Positions 21,601 through 31,352 of a DNA stretch of 64,000 nt are shown here, piece by piece. The stretch is from NCBI GenBank assembly GCA_963681505.1, contig OY811991.1, positions 1,367,501-1,431,500 on the forward strand. The letters run 5' to 3'. This stretch comes from Eunapius fragilis (Eukaryota > Porifera > Demospongiae > Spongillida > Spongillidae). The notes under the pieces are model-generated. The model did no database searches. It had not been told where the DNA came from and worked only from the letters and a program-made list of their open reading frames with translations. How positions within the stretch are numbered: position 1 is the stretch's first letter; every line of letters begins with the position of its first letter. Position numbers and translations under genes: made by a program.

Positions 21601-24198
21601 ATTTCAACCGGCCGTGCGAATGTTTTTGATTAAAAATGGTGGCTTAGAGCTAGAGGCTTGGCAACAATAGTTACAGCGTACAAGTTCAAACACGCATGCA
21701 TGTTTTGAATGCCATTTCATGCAACAATACCATTTTTGAAGTTCATAACACTAAGTTAACAAACTGGATCACATGTTCGTATAATGGCGACCTCTTCACC
21801 AGAAGATACGTAATCTAGGTTTAGACTGCATCTGCAAGGGTCCTTTTCCTCTCAAGAGGAAAAGGAAACGTTTCTGAGTAGATTTGAGGAAGCGAAGCAA
21901 CTACTTGCACCTGGTTGCAAGCGGAACGCTACTATCAGCGTGTTGAATACTTTGCTGGACCTGTCTGTTTCGAGAACAAATAAACGCGCGCGATAGAGTA
22001 CTAAGAAGTACTTGATCTGCCCGTCTTAACAACGTAAAAACGATGTAGCCAGCAAGTCTGGGTGAGAATCCTAACAGCTTACAAAACTACGCCATTCTGA
22101 GGATGTTGAGCTCACGTGATTTCCGGTTGGATCCAAGCGCCTTTTATACGGGAGTTTGAGCACGGCCTGCGCAACTATTTACGTGGCGTCTCCTCCTTTA
22201 AGGTTTGTGTAGATGTGTAGATAACCGTGCTTCCACATGGTACTCATTGTGGGGGTAGTAACAGTGGTCAAGTTCAGCTGGTCATATAAGGTGTTGATTT
22301 GATAGGACAGCTGGTTTGATACATGTGACAAATAGTGCTGGTAGATGCTATGGATTGTTATGGCTAACTCTTGAATAGATAAGCTTCCATGATGGGTTGG
22401 GTTGGACATATAGAAAACTGCAATCACTGTTTTTCACTCTGCTTCCTCCAATCAGGTGATAGTTGTGCTGCCCACTGACAGAAAGGATCGCTATGATGCC
22501 ATTAAAAAATTCTGCTGTGTTGACCATCCTGGTACTGCAGTGGGGGGGAGGGGTGTACTGTGAATATAAAAACATTCAACTGCACAAGCCAACTGTTTTA
22601 ACCACACCTCCTTCCCACCCCCAGTTCCCTCACAGTGTGTTACTGGTCGTGTCCTCTCTAAGAAGCAAGGTCTGATGAGTGTGGCCACTAAAATTGCCCT
22701 TCAACTGAACTGTAAGCTGGGAGGAGAGCTCTGGGCACTGGAGATACCGGTAAGAGGAGAGCACCTGTTATTGTGCAATGGGTGTCATTTCTGATGTAGT
22801 GTGTGTCCAAAGTAAATAGCATAGTTTTTTAAAAATGGTGCACACCTTGAAGCAGGAAAATTAAAAACTGTTTAGTTATTGTGGTATTGGTAACTCACCT
22901 AGTGATGTATTGAGCTTAGCAACTGTAGAAGGAACAGCCACATCAAAGGGGTTCTGACAGCATATAAATACATCTTTAGTAGATTTTGGTTGTGTTTCAT
23001 AATAGCTTGTTAGTTTCCCCTAGCTGTACAGACTTAGGCAATCATGCTGCAGAACGCACCTCAGACATCATGCATTTCATCGTTGCTAGACAGATATTTT
23101 TGATATTGTCATGTGGTTATTTCCCCACCAGTGTTACTGTTTCTTATATTTTTTCAGATGAAGAACGTGATGGTCATAGGCATTGATGCCTATCATGACA
23201 CAATAACTAAGGGCAGGTCTGTGTGTGGGTTCATTGCATCAACTAATGGATCCTTCACCAGGTAAAATGCTTACATACCGAATGATGCATTTGTGCTATC
23301 TCTGTGATTGGTAGACGTGTTAACATAATTCAGTATCAAGCATGTCTAGGAATGTTGACCAGTGCCATTGAAATGTTTACCTCAGGTTGAAAATTCTCAG
23401 GCATTGAAATAATAGTAAGATTTTCCAGAGTACCTAAGTGTCTCTATTTCAGGCCCAATATATTAAGCACTTTTTGTGGGTCATGAATATATATGAGCAC
23501 CCTATCATGGTATGCTTTTTAGGTTTACCAAAACATCCTTTAATTTTGGTGGGAATGCAACCCACAGGTCAGCTAAGCCCTACCCTTAGATAAACATCAA
23601 AGGCCTAGCTAAGCATACAATCCCTCCCCAGCATACAGCCTTGAAACCACAACACTGAACAGGTTTAGGGTCTGGTTCCCAGGCATTATGCATATGAGGA
23701 GGAAGAATGGTGACTTAACTGCAGTTTGCAAGTCAGTGCTTATCGTTGGTCCCTGCTGGCTAGCAATGTGCCCCTTAGTGGTCTGTTCAAACGGTCTCAA
23801 GAGTATTATTAATGACCGCTTCTCTTTTTTGGTCAGAGTAAATTGTCCTTTTGGGCCTGAAATTTACAGGCTCTGTGTTAAATTACTGAATCATAAAATG
23901 TCTTAGCTCCTTATTGCCAACAAAAAAACCTGTGTATTGGTGGTACAGTAGTTCTAAGACGAACACCATGTCCAATAATCAAATTATGCCACAAAGGGGT
24001 CTACTGGAGGTCTTTTGACAAGTGGTCTGCTCTGCTTTTCATACAGGTACTACTCGCAGTGTTTCCTTCAACACACTGGTCAAGAGCTTGCTGACAACCT
24101 GAAAGTTGCTATGTCAAAGGCGCTCCAAAAGTATCACCAGGTCAACCAGTCGCTTCCTGACAGGATCATTGTATACAGAGATGGTGTTGGTGATGGAC

Positions 24199-24278
<80 letters not shown>

Positions 24279-24980
24279 CTGCATTCTGGAGTTATGCTCA
24301 CCATCATATGTAGCTGGCTATGGTGGTGGACTATGAAGTACATCAGATGATGGATTCCTTCAAGCAGTTTGCGTCTGGCAGCTATGTGTAAGTGGTGTGG
24401 CAATGGTTTGTAACCTATCTCACCTTTCATCTCACCCTTCTTTGTCACTTAGGCCCAAGTTTTCAGTGATTGTGGTGACAAAGCGCATCATTACCAGGAT
24501 ATTCCTCAACCAGAGGGGACAGATCAACAATCCTCCTCCAGGCACTGTGGTTGATACTGAGATCACTAAACCACAATGGTGAGCTGAGGGTTAAACTATT
24601 TGTTGTGAAGGAGGGTGTATTGATCAGTTTATTACAATTACTTCCATACTCCAGGTATGACTTCTTCATTGTGTCACAGTCAGTCCGTCAGGGATCAGTT
24701 GCCCCCACACACTTCAACATCATATACGATACATCGGGGCTCAAACCTGACCATATGCAGAGGCTAACATACAAGATGTGCCATCTTTACTACAACTGGC
24801 AGGTATGTTAGAGGGGGAAGGGTGAGGGCCTTGAGTGAGCTGTGCAAACTGTTCCATCTCCAGGGAACTGTGCGTGTACCTGCTCCCTGCCAATATGCCC
24901 ACAAGTTGGCTTACCTGGTTGGAGAATCTATCCACAGGGAGCCTGATGAAGACCTGGCAGACAGGCTGTACTTCCTGTAA
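18655..24980 (+). CDS. piwi: Piwi-family Argonaute, 885 aa
   Basis: Sixteen coding exons: 18655-19454, 19714-19908, 20179-20290, 20380-20509, 20598-20715, 20770-20812, 20929-21000, 21081-21344, 22456-22531, 22625-22749, 23158-23261, 24047-24200, 24314-24387, 24453-24578, 24655-24802, 24864-24980; total 2658 nt, all GT-AG, no internal stop. The N-terminus is RG-rich ([18 protein letters not shown]), the arginine context that is dimethylated and bound by Tudor proteins in Piwi proteins. A PAZ domain spans about 285-400 ([19 protein letters not shown]) and a PIWI domain about 570-870. The slicer tetrad is complete: Asp655 (GIDAYHD), Glu693 (GQELADNL), Asp725 (YRDGVGDGQ), His860 (YAHKLAYL). It ends in YFL, as Piwi proteins commonly do. 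It should bind piRNAs and cleave transposon transcripts in germline or stem cells. Introns carry foldback elements and a GT repeat. Confidence 0.95.
21438..21558 (+). other. Near-perfect 121-bp hairpin in Piwi intron 8
   Basis: GGCCAACATACATGGTGGAC at the left and its near-complement at the right enclose an almost fully paired stem of about 55 bp (containing GCAACTCAAATGAA) with a small loop. It would form a long hairpin in the Piwi pre-mRNA. It is most simply a short foldback MITE; a hairpin small-RNA source is possible. Confidence 0.8.
21567..22156. mobile_element. Foldback-ended element, about 590 bp, in Piwi intron 8
   Basis: The left end, around TATAAAAGGAGCTTGGATCC, is repeated inverted at the right end (GGATCCAAGCGCCTTTTATA). 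The interior is not symmetric and has no usable frame. It is a non-autonomous DNA transposon inserted next to the 121-bp hairpin; target duplication is not clear. Confidence 0.7.
24201..24277 (+). repeat. (GT)n at the start of Piwi intron 12
   Basis: The donor GT of exon 12 (exon ends 24200) is the first unit of the repeat, so the donor consensus is replaced by GTGTGTGT. A weak donor in an essential gene is possible but not proven. Confidence 0.95.
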
Positions 24981-25671
24981 CCTATTGACTAACCCTCACT
25001 GGATGAAGTATGATTGGTGAATATTATGGTGGACACTTATCATACTAGACAGGTTACCCTCACTGAAGCAGGCATCATTTAACCTCCATCACCAAGGCAC
25101 ATCATTTTAATCCCCGGCTGCACCCTCCTGGTGATGGCATCATTTAATCACTGCACACCCTTAGGCATCATTTATCTTCATCACCTCACTGGTATAGGCT
25201 TCATTTATCTAATGTGTTATGCATCCTTATTGCATTATTATGGATGTGTACAACTTGTGATTTACATGTGCAATGTTTGATATGCCGAATTAATGCCATA
25301 TGAATGGAGTGTTCAGGAGAATCTGCACATGCAGAATGGGCGTGACCATCGTATGAGGCTTCGGATCTTATGGTGACAGCAAGTTGGGGGTACTATTATG
25401 TAATGTCATTGATTATCTTACAAATGGCATTCACCCTACAAGCCAAACCATTGGACAGCTACGATGCTGCCTGTCCTTTTCTCTCCTCCGCTCATCCATC
25501 CAATGCATCCAAGGGGCATGTACCCTGCGGTGTAGACCTAGTGCACATTGGATCTATGTTCACTCTGGCCTTGAAGTTAATCAGAATTTGCTGATGATAA
25601 AAATCATTACTCATTGTATAAGCGGTGTATATTTACGTATATTATTATAAACCATTAATAATCGAAACAAC
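24981..25671 (+). other. Piwi 3' region and spacer before the Nudix gene
   Basis: After the stop codon a short motif of the type GGCATCATTTA occurs four or five times between 25,060 and 25,210, spaced 30-50 bp, probably in the 3' UTR. No clear AATAAA lies close to the stop. No other gene is seen. Confidence 0.5.
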
Positions 25672-26963
25672 ATGGATAACGTGACAGAAAGGGATGCCTT
25701 GTCGGAGCTTGATGGATACGGGGATAGGTGAGCCGCCCTTGGCATATACCTTGGATGCGTGTGGACATTGTATTCTCCAACCTTGTCCAGTTACGAAGGC
25801 GTCACCATCACACAGCGCAACTATGGCGACATCTCCCCCGAAGTCTTCCACAAGAGACTCGCACGTAAGTCGCCTCAGCTGCGAGTAGAGCTATTCATTC
25901 AACATCTCATGCAGTATCATTAGAAACGTGGACGAGGAGAGGGAAGAGAGGAATATGGCTGGAAATTCCTATAGCTCGCTCCAACCTTATCCCCATAGCA
26001 ACAGAGGTAAAATAAAATTCTTAAATACTTATAATGCACCTTATACTTTGTCAATCAAGTTGGGCTTTCGCTTTCACCATGCTCTTGAGAGGTACGTTAT
26101 GCTCACCAAGTGGCTGCCAACTGACCAGCCAAACCATCTTCCAACCTTTGCTACACACTGCACAGGTACAAGGGAACAACACCATGTATATCAATTTGAA
26201 TATTTAATCACAGGTGCTGTGGGGTTTGTGGTCAACGACAAACATGAGGTGTTGTTGGTGCAGAAGGGTGTTCACAGCAGTGGGCCACACCTCTGGAAGT
26301 ACCCAGAAGGCGTGGCTAATTTAGGTGAGGAAGCCATACCCTTCAATATCAGTGCCTTATCCATTCGTTGCCAGGGGAACACATAGGTCAAACTTGTACC
26401 AGGGTGACCTTTGAGGAGACGGGCATCAATACAGAGTTTGTTGCCCCCCTCACCATCAGGCACACACACAACTACCGCTTTGGGGCCGATGGGATATTCT
26501 TTACCTGCCTGCTGAGACCTCTGAACACTGGTGTCACCATGGATACCACTGAGATAGCTGCTACAAAATGGATTAATGTAAGGTCCCCAGGCCCATAGCT
26601 TGGCAGGTGTTATGTAGCATGGTGGGGCAGGGGCCCACATAAACATAAATGTCACCACCTCTTTGGTGAGGGTCACTAAGTAGCCAACACAAATGTTACC
26701 TCTTCATGCAAGCCTAGAAGTCACATCAAATGGTAATGTTTCTCATTTTCCTCATAACCCTCCACTCCCCCTCCCTCCCACCCCCCCAGGTAGATGAGTA
26801 TATAGCTGATCCCAGCACCACACCAGTGGATCGTATGGCGGCCGAGGCATACAGAGATGGGCTGAACCAAGGATGGTCCATCCACACCCGTTATTACCAT
26901 GGCAATAGCCATGCTGCCTACAGAGCCCAACGTATGGAGTCCAAAGTAAGCAGTGAACATTAG
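25672..26963 (+). CDS. NUDT6: NUDT6-like Nudix hydrolase, 268 aa
   Basis: Exons 25672-25727, 25791-25864, 25924-26006, 26060-26165, 26214-26324, 26375-26577 and 26790-26963 sum to 807 nt with consistent phases. The N-terminal part (YEGVTITQRNYGD, RGIWLEIPIARSNLIPIA, LGFRFHHA) is the helper domain typical of NUDT6-type proteins. The Nudix part begins GAVGFVVNDKHEVLLVQ and HLWKYPEGVANL. The Nudix box reads G-x5-E-x7-R-V-x2-E-E-T-G-I: the glutamate after Arg, which is the catalytic base in MutT, is Val here. Metal-binding EE is kept. Hydrolytic activity is therefore doubtful. The 48-nt intron between exons 4 and 5 is open and a multiple of three, so it may instead be retained as 16 residues. The duplicate at 47757-48836 is a pseudogene. 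Confidence 0.85.
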
Positions 26964-27632
26964 AATAATAAGTGTACTGTTGGATGACATCCCATCTGTG
27001 TATGTATGTGTAGAGACTGATTTTTAACTTTTTTTAAATAAGCAATGAGTTGTGTAATCTGAAACATAACACAAATGAAATCCATAATTAAACTGAAAGG
27101 AAGAAAATTACAAAGAGACAACAACAACACATAAATACATAAGCACTAGCACATACTGGAATGCACTTTCACTATAGTAAGATAAATTATAATAGCTCAC
27201 ACCCTCCATTTCAGACAAGAACTATGAGTGCAAGGGAGATGGGAGTGAGTAATATTAATGTGGGGAGGAGGTGGGTAACATTAGTCAGGGTTTAGTGTGC
27301 AGGCAGTGCTGGCAACACCTGACCAAAGCAACTAAAAACCCTTTTAGCGGAAATAGGTGAAAATGGATTGCAGATTCGAATTCGGGATAAAAAGTTGACA
27401 TCTCACGGAGGAGTACCTATCTCCACCACCCCCCCCTCCACACACCTACACACCAGGGACACACCTGCACACCAGGGACACACCTGAACAATGTTAGTGT
27501 TAACTGAACAGTGTTTGTGTGGTGGACTGCACAGTGTGCCTGTGTGGTGTGTGGTCTGAAATGTGTTTGTGTTGTGCATGTGTGTCTGAGTGTAAAAGTT
27601 GTGGTGCGTGTATGTGTGTGTTTGTGTGTTTG

Positions 27633-27664
<32 letters not shown>

Positions 27665-27784
27665 CGTGTATGTGTGTGTTTGTGTGTGTGTGTGTTTGTG
27701 TGTATGTGTGTGGAAAAAGCCAAGCACAGGTAGCAGTCTTAAGGAATCTTAGTAAGTACTAACCTTTGTTGTAGTACTACAGAA
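26964..27784 (+). other. Downstream of the Nudix gene; imperfect TG repeat
   Basis: Non-coding. Contains an imperfect (TG)n/TTTGTG tract at about 27,590-27,712. It is conserved in unit 2 at 48,837-49,621, including a possible splice donor-like GTAAGTACTAACC just after the repeat. Confidence 0.6.
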
Positions 27785-27892
27785 CTGAGGCGATTGAGAC
27801 ATCAAATGCCGCTGTTTTGCCCAAGAACCAGTTAGGTAGCAAGATGTCAGCTGGGCGGAGACTTGCTGTGGTCACAAGTAAGGTTGTTGCCC
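27785..27892 (-). mobile_element. Fragment of the endonuclease-like retroelement family
   Basis: On the minus strand it reads as RPADILLPNW then GKTAAFDVSIA, the hallmark of the family's C-terminal domain. In unit 2 the same copy is longer (50030-50384), so unit 1 lost roughly 640 bp here. Confidence 0.75.
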
Positions 27893-28503
27893 ACTTCTAC
27901 CTGTATTATTATTATTTAAAGAATACACTAATAGAATAACGTCATAGATCAGGAACTACGATAGTAGTTCTTGTATAGGAATTGACCCGGGTCGTGAAAT
28001 CATTAAAAAAAACGCGACCCGCGTATAACTCGCGTACCGAGAAACGGATAGTGTTGCTCTTTGTTGCTATCGAACCAGAAGGCAAAGACGGTCATTTATT
28101 CCAGTCTTCAAACTGTTTGCTTTAAGAGAACAAAAAAAGTTCGTGTTTACCTCGTCCCCAGGCCAAATCTTCTCCGTCGTCAACGTCGTCGTCGTCATCT
28201 CGGGTGAGTATAACTTCGGTTTTAAAGAGCGCCAATTATACCAATCGCTTTAGAATCTCCTGGAAGGACATCTGCAAGTATCAGATGTAATAAAAAATAC
28301 TATCTATGATAAAACTGACATACTTAATCATTACGTAATGCGTAGTGTTATTAGAAGCGTTCCCATGGCGACATTTACGTATATTTAGAATTGTGCAAAC
28401 AGAAGAGGAGAGCTAAACAAGAGACGACGAGTTAGAATTCCCCCGCGTTCCTTACAGTGATCCCAAACAAAAGCGGGCGTCTGCTCGTGACGGTAATTGA
28501 AGC

Positions 28504-28534
<31 letters not shown>

Positions 28535-28601
28535 TTGCCAGTATTAATAATCGATAAGAAATGATAATAAAAAATAGAGGAAACAAGTAACGAAAAGCAT
28601 T
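27893..28601 (+). other. Duplicated non-coding block with TCG repeat
   Basis: At 28,163-28,202 a stretch flanked by AG and a GTGAGT donor would read AKSSPSSTSSSSSR. It is kept in unit 2 (50,735-50,776), so it may be an exon or simply a TCG microsatellite. A G homopolymer of about 29 bases is at 28,503-28,531. The TTAA at 28,544-28,547 is the empty site for the piggyBac-type element of unit 2. Confidence 0.5.
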
Positions 28602-28855
28602 CTCTAACGAGAAAGTTGGTGGGATATAGGAATTGGAGGCAAAGGTGGTGTAAAAAGGAAGGGAACAAGGTTTTTGGAAAAGAAAAATGAGATATTTAGC
28701 ACATGTACATGTAACAACCAAAAGAAGTGCTAAATATAGGATTTTTGTCTCATTTTCCTTTTCCAAAAACCTTGTTCCCTTCCTTTTTATACCACCTTTG
28801 CCTCCAATTCCTATATCCCACCAACTTTCTCGTTAGAGAATGTTTTTCTTTACTT
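28602..28855. mobile_element. Foldback MITE, same family as 12272-12534
   Basis: Arms begin ACAAGTAA and continue CATTCTCTAACGAGAAAGTT, pairing for about 110 bp around a short loop. The duplicate in unit 2 (51648-51893) has lost part of its left arm. Confidence 0.85.
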
Positions 28856-28924
28856 GTACAATTAGAATACATACATACATCAAAACCTAAACACAGAGTT
28901 ATGGTGATGAATTGTCACCTTCTC

Positions 28925-29119
28925 GGAGTGAGTATCCACCCCATAAGAGGAGCCCAAGCATTGGCTCACACAAAGGTCATATTCAGGTGGCCATACAGGC
29001 AGGAGACCACCTTGGACTTGGGGGTGTTGGTCCTTGTGGCAAGGCGTGATGCAAGCCGTGAAAAAGCTTGAACAGCTCTGCCCCAAGACTCTGCCACAAG
29101 GGGAATGCACGTCCACCCC
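28925..29119 (-). mobile_element. Retroelement copy, C-terminal fragment
   Basis: The minus strand reads AVQAFSRLASRLATRTN and SLYGHLNMTLVRANARA-like text, the last part of the family's endonuclease-like domain. The unit 2 equivalent is 51950-52159. It is truncated at 29,120 by the tail of the next minus-strand copy. Confidence 0.75.
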
Positions 29120-29574
29120 AGTGTATTTATTTATTTATTTTATTTATTTATTTTAATCGAAATATTGGTTATAACAGGGAATACACAAAGTATACAAAAT
29201 GATAACTATATCTACATGACATCACAAGGGTATATTAATAATAATAGAGTACAGTATATACAAACAATGATACACAAAACTCTCAAGCAGGTCCATTGTT
29301 GTGGCCTCTGAGTTGTACCACGCAATGAAAGCATGAGCAATTGGTTCGAACTAAGAAGAGACTTAACCTGCAATAAATAGAATTCAGCATGGTAGCCTTA
29401 GTGGAATTGGCTTGTGCCCCTAGACGTACTGATAGTTGTGAAAAAAAAAAAAAAAAAAAACTGGCCTGCTGTTCTTCCCCATGCACCAAATGTCTCCACC
29501 ACCAGTGGAACGCACTTCCAATCCAGTTCAGAGCAGATGGGATCATTAAATGTGTGTTTTCTTTCCTCTGTCTT
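29120..29574 (-). mobile_element. Retroelement copy with ATTT tail and internal poly-A
   Basis: The minus strand reads CSELGWKCVPLVVETFGAWG, then an A/T homopolymer (29,442-29,460) and LVRTN. Its 3' end is the run of TATTT units at 29,123-29,153. The unit 2 equivalent is 52160-52612. It is an inactive fragment. Confidence 0.75.
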
Positions 29575-30832
29575 CGCACTTGTAGTGGCTTTTGCAAACT
29601 AGCTCATCTTGCTCGGGCTACTCCACCTCGCTGTCCGTCAAAGCTCTTGAGCTTTTTGACCTGGATGTTAGGGACTGTCTGTCTCAGAGTACATCGGTAG
29701 ACATGACTGATGTATCATGGAATCAGGCCCAGCTAAGTTTGAGTAGAGGTGGTTTGGGTCGGCGGTCTCTCATGTTTCATGCTCCAGCTGCCTTCATTGC
29801 CTCCGTTTGTTCATCTGGCTATGGCCACCTGTCGCTTACCCACCTCACCTATGCTGTGGAGATGTTCAACGAATGTGTAGCACCAGCCGATAAGATCTCT
29901 TTGGACTCAATCACATCCTCCAACGTAAAGCAAAAGATGCTGTCATCCAAATTGGATGATTTTCAATTTCAAGGCCTGTTTAACATGTCCTCAGTTGCTG
30001 ATGGGGCACGGCTATTACCAATCTCTGCCCCTCATTCCTCTTCATGGCTGTCGGTTGTCCCCTCAGAAGGTCTTAGTCTCCATTTCGAACCTAATCAGTA
30101 CAATGTTGCCCTCAAATGGTGGCTAGGGTTGGACACATCTTGTGGCTCTAGTTGCTCCCTCTGCCCCGACTCTATCCTGGATCCCCTAGGCCACCATGCT
30201 TCCACATGCAAACAAGGGGGAGATGCAGTACATCGCCATAATCTGCTGAGGGATGCCTCTGCCGATTCCTGTCGCTTGGCTCATCTAGGTGTCAAAGTTG
30301 AAGTAGGCAATAACTTAACCCAAGACCATGATCACACTAAACCCGCAGACGTTCTCGTCCACAACTGGTCTCTAGGCAATCCTGCAGCTTTTGACGTCTG
30401 TGTGACCTCTCCGCTTAATTCACTTATCCTTTCAGAAGCGGGAGTGTCTTCGGGAGCGGCTGCTCATGCATCTGAGATCAGAAAGCACAACAGCAATGAT
30501 GCCAAATGTGGGGAATTAGGATGGGTTTGCATCCCATTGGTTGTTGAGACATATGGTGCTGGGGTCAAGAGGCTGTCAAAAGTTTTGCTCAGTTGGCATC
30601 TACGCTGGCAATCGCCTGCTCCAAGCCAAAGTCAGTCGTTATAAATGATCTTTACGGCAGGCTGAACACTTGCCTCATAAGATCAATTTCTTCGGCCATC
30701 CTTAGTAGGATGGTGTCCACATGAATTTTGCGTTTGTGTGTTATTTATGTATCAGTGTATGGTATTTAAATTAATAACATGAATATTAAGACAAAAAAAA
30801 TAAAAAAATAAAAATAAAAATAAAAAAAATAA
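29575..30832 (+). mobile_element. 5'-truncated non-LTR retroelement copy
   Basis: Encodes the end of the reverse-transcriptase region (GGLGRRSLMFHAPAAFIASV), then the zinc-finger-like CSLCPDSILDPLGHHASTC and the endonuclease-like core (KPADVLVHNW, AFDVCVTSPL, LGWVCIPLVVETYG). A frameshift near 30,560 breaks the end. The copy ends in an A-rich AAAAAT-type tail (30,790-30,830). The unit 2 counterpart is 53280-54658, which is longer at its 5' end. Confidence 0.85.
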
Positions 30833-31352
30833 TCTCCAGAGTCTGCCATTGAGTCTCCTCCCTCGCAGAGATCTCTCTCCCATAAGCTGGATAGCTTGAC
30901 TTGCAGTAGTTTGTATGACTCAGCTTCTCCAGCAAACAAAGCTCGCCTCCTCTCTGCCTCTGCTCCCTTGGCCACTTCATGGGTTTCAGTCCTTCCTTTC
31001 GGTGAGCCTGGCCTGCATCTTGATCCTAGAGAATTCCGCACAGCTATTTCGTGGGGGCTGGGTTTAGAAACAACAACAGCCTCCTGCTGTCTGCTATGTC
31101 CTGAAATAGCTTTGGACCCCCTGGAGCATCATGCGTTGTCATGCAGACGTGGTGGTGATGTGGTTCTCCGACATAACCAGCTGTGAGATGTCTTTGTAGA
31201 TATTTGCCACAAGGCAACCCTTGGAGTGAGGATCGAGGCATGTAGTGCACTTACCCCTGACCTTTCTAGGTCTCGCCCTGCGGATGCCCTAGTGAACAAT
31301 TGGATAGGTGGAAGCTCTGCCGCTTTTGATGTAACTGTGACGTCTGGTCTTG
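30833..31352 (+). mobile_element. 5'-truncated retroelement copy
   Basis: Begins directly after the tail of the previous copy. It reads ASPANKARLLSASAPLATSW, CCLLCPEIALDPLEHHALSC, then RPADALVNNW and SSAAFDVTVTS, and is cut at 31,352. A stop lies after HNQL in this copy; unit 2 (54659-55611) is open there and runs to its own 3' end. Confidence 0.8.

Noticed and set aside
24134-24448. Minus-strand and alternative frames across the GT repeat in Piwi intron 12
   Set aside because: Produced by the dinucleotide repeat; the Piwi exons on the plus strand account for the coding signal.
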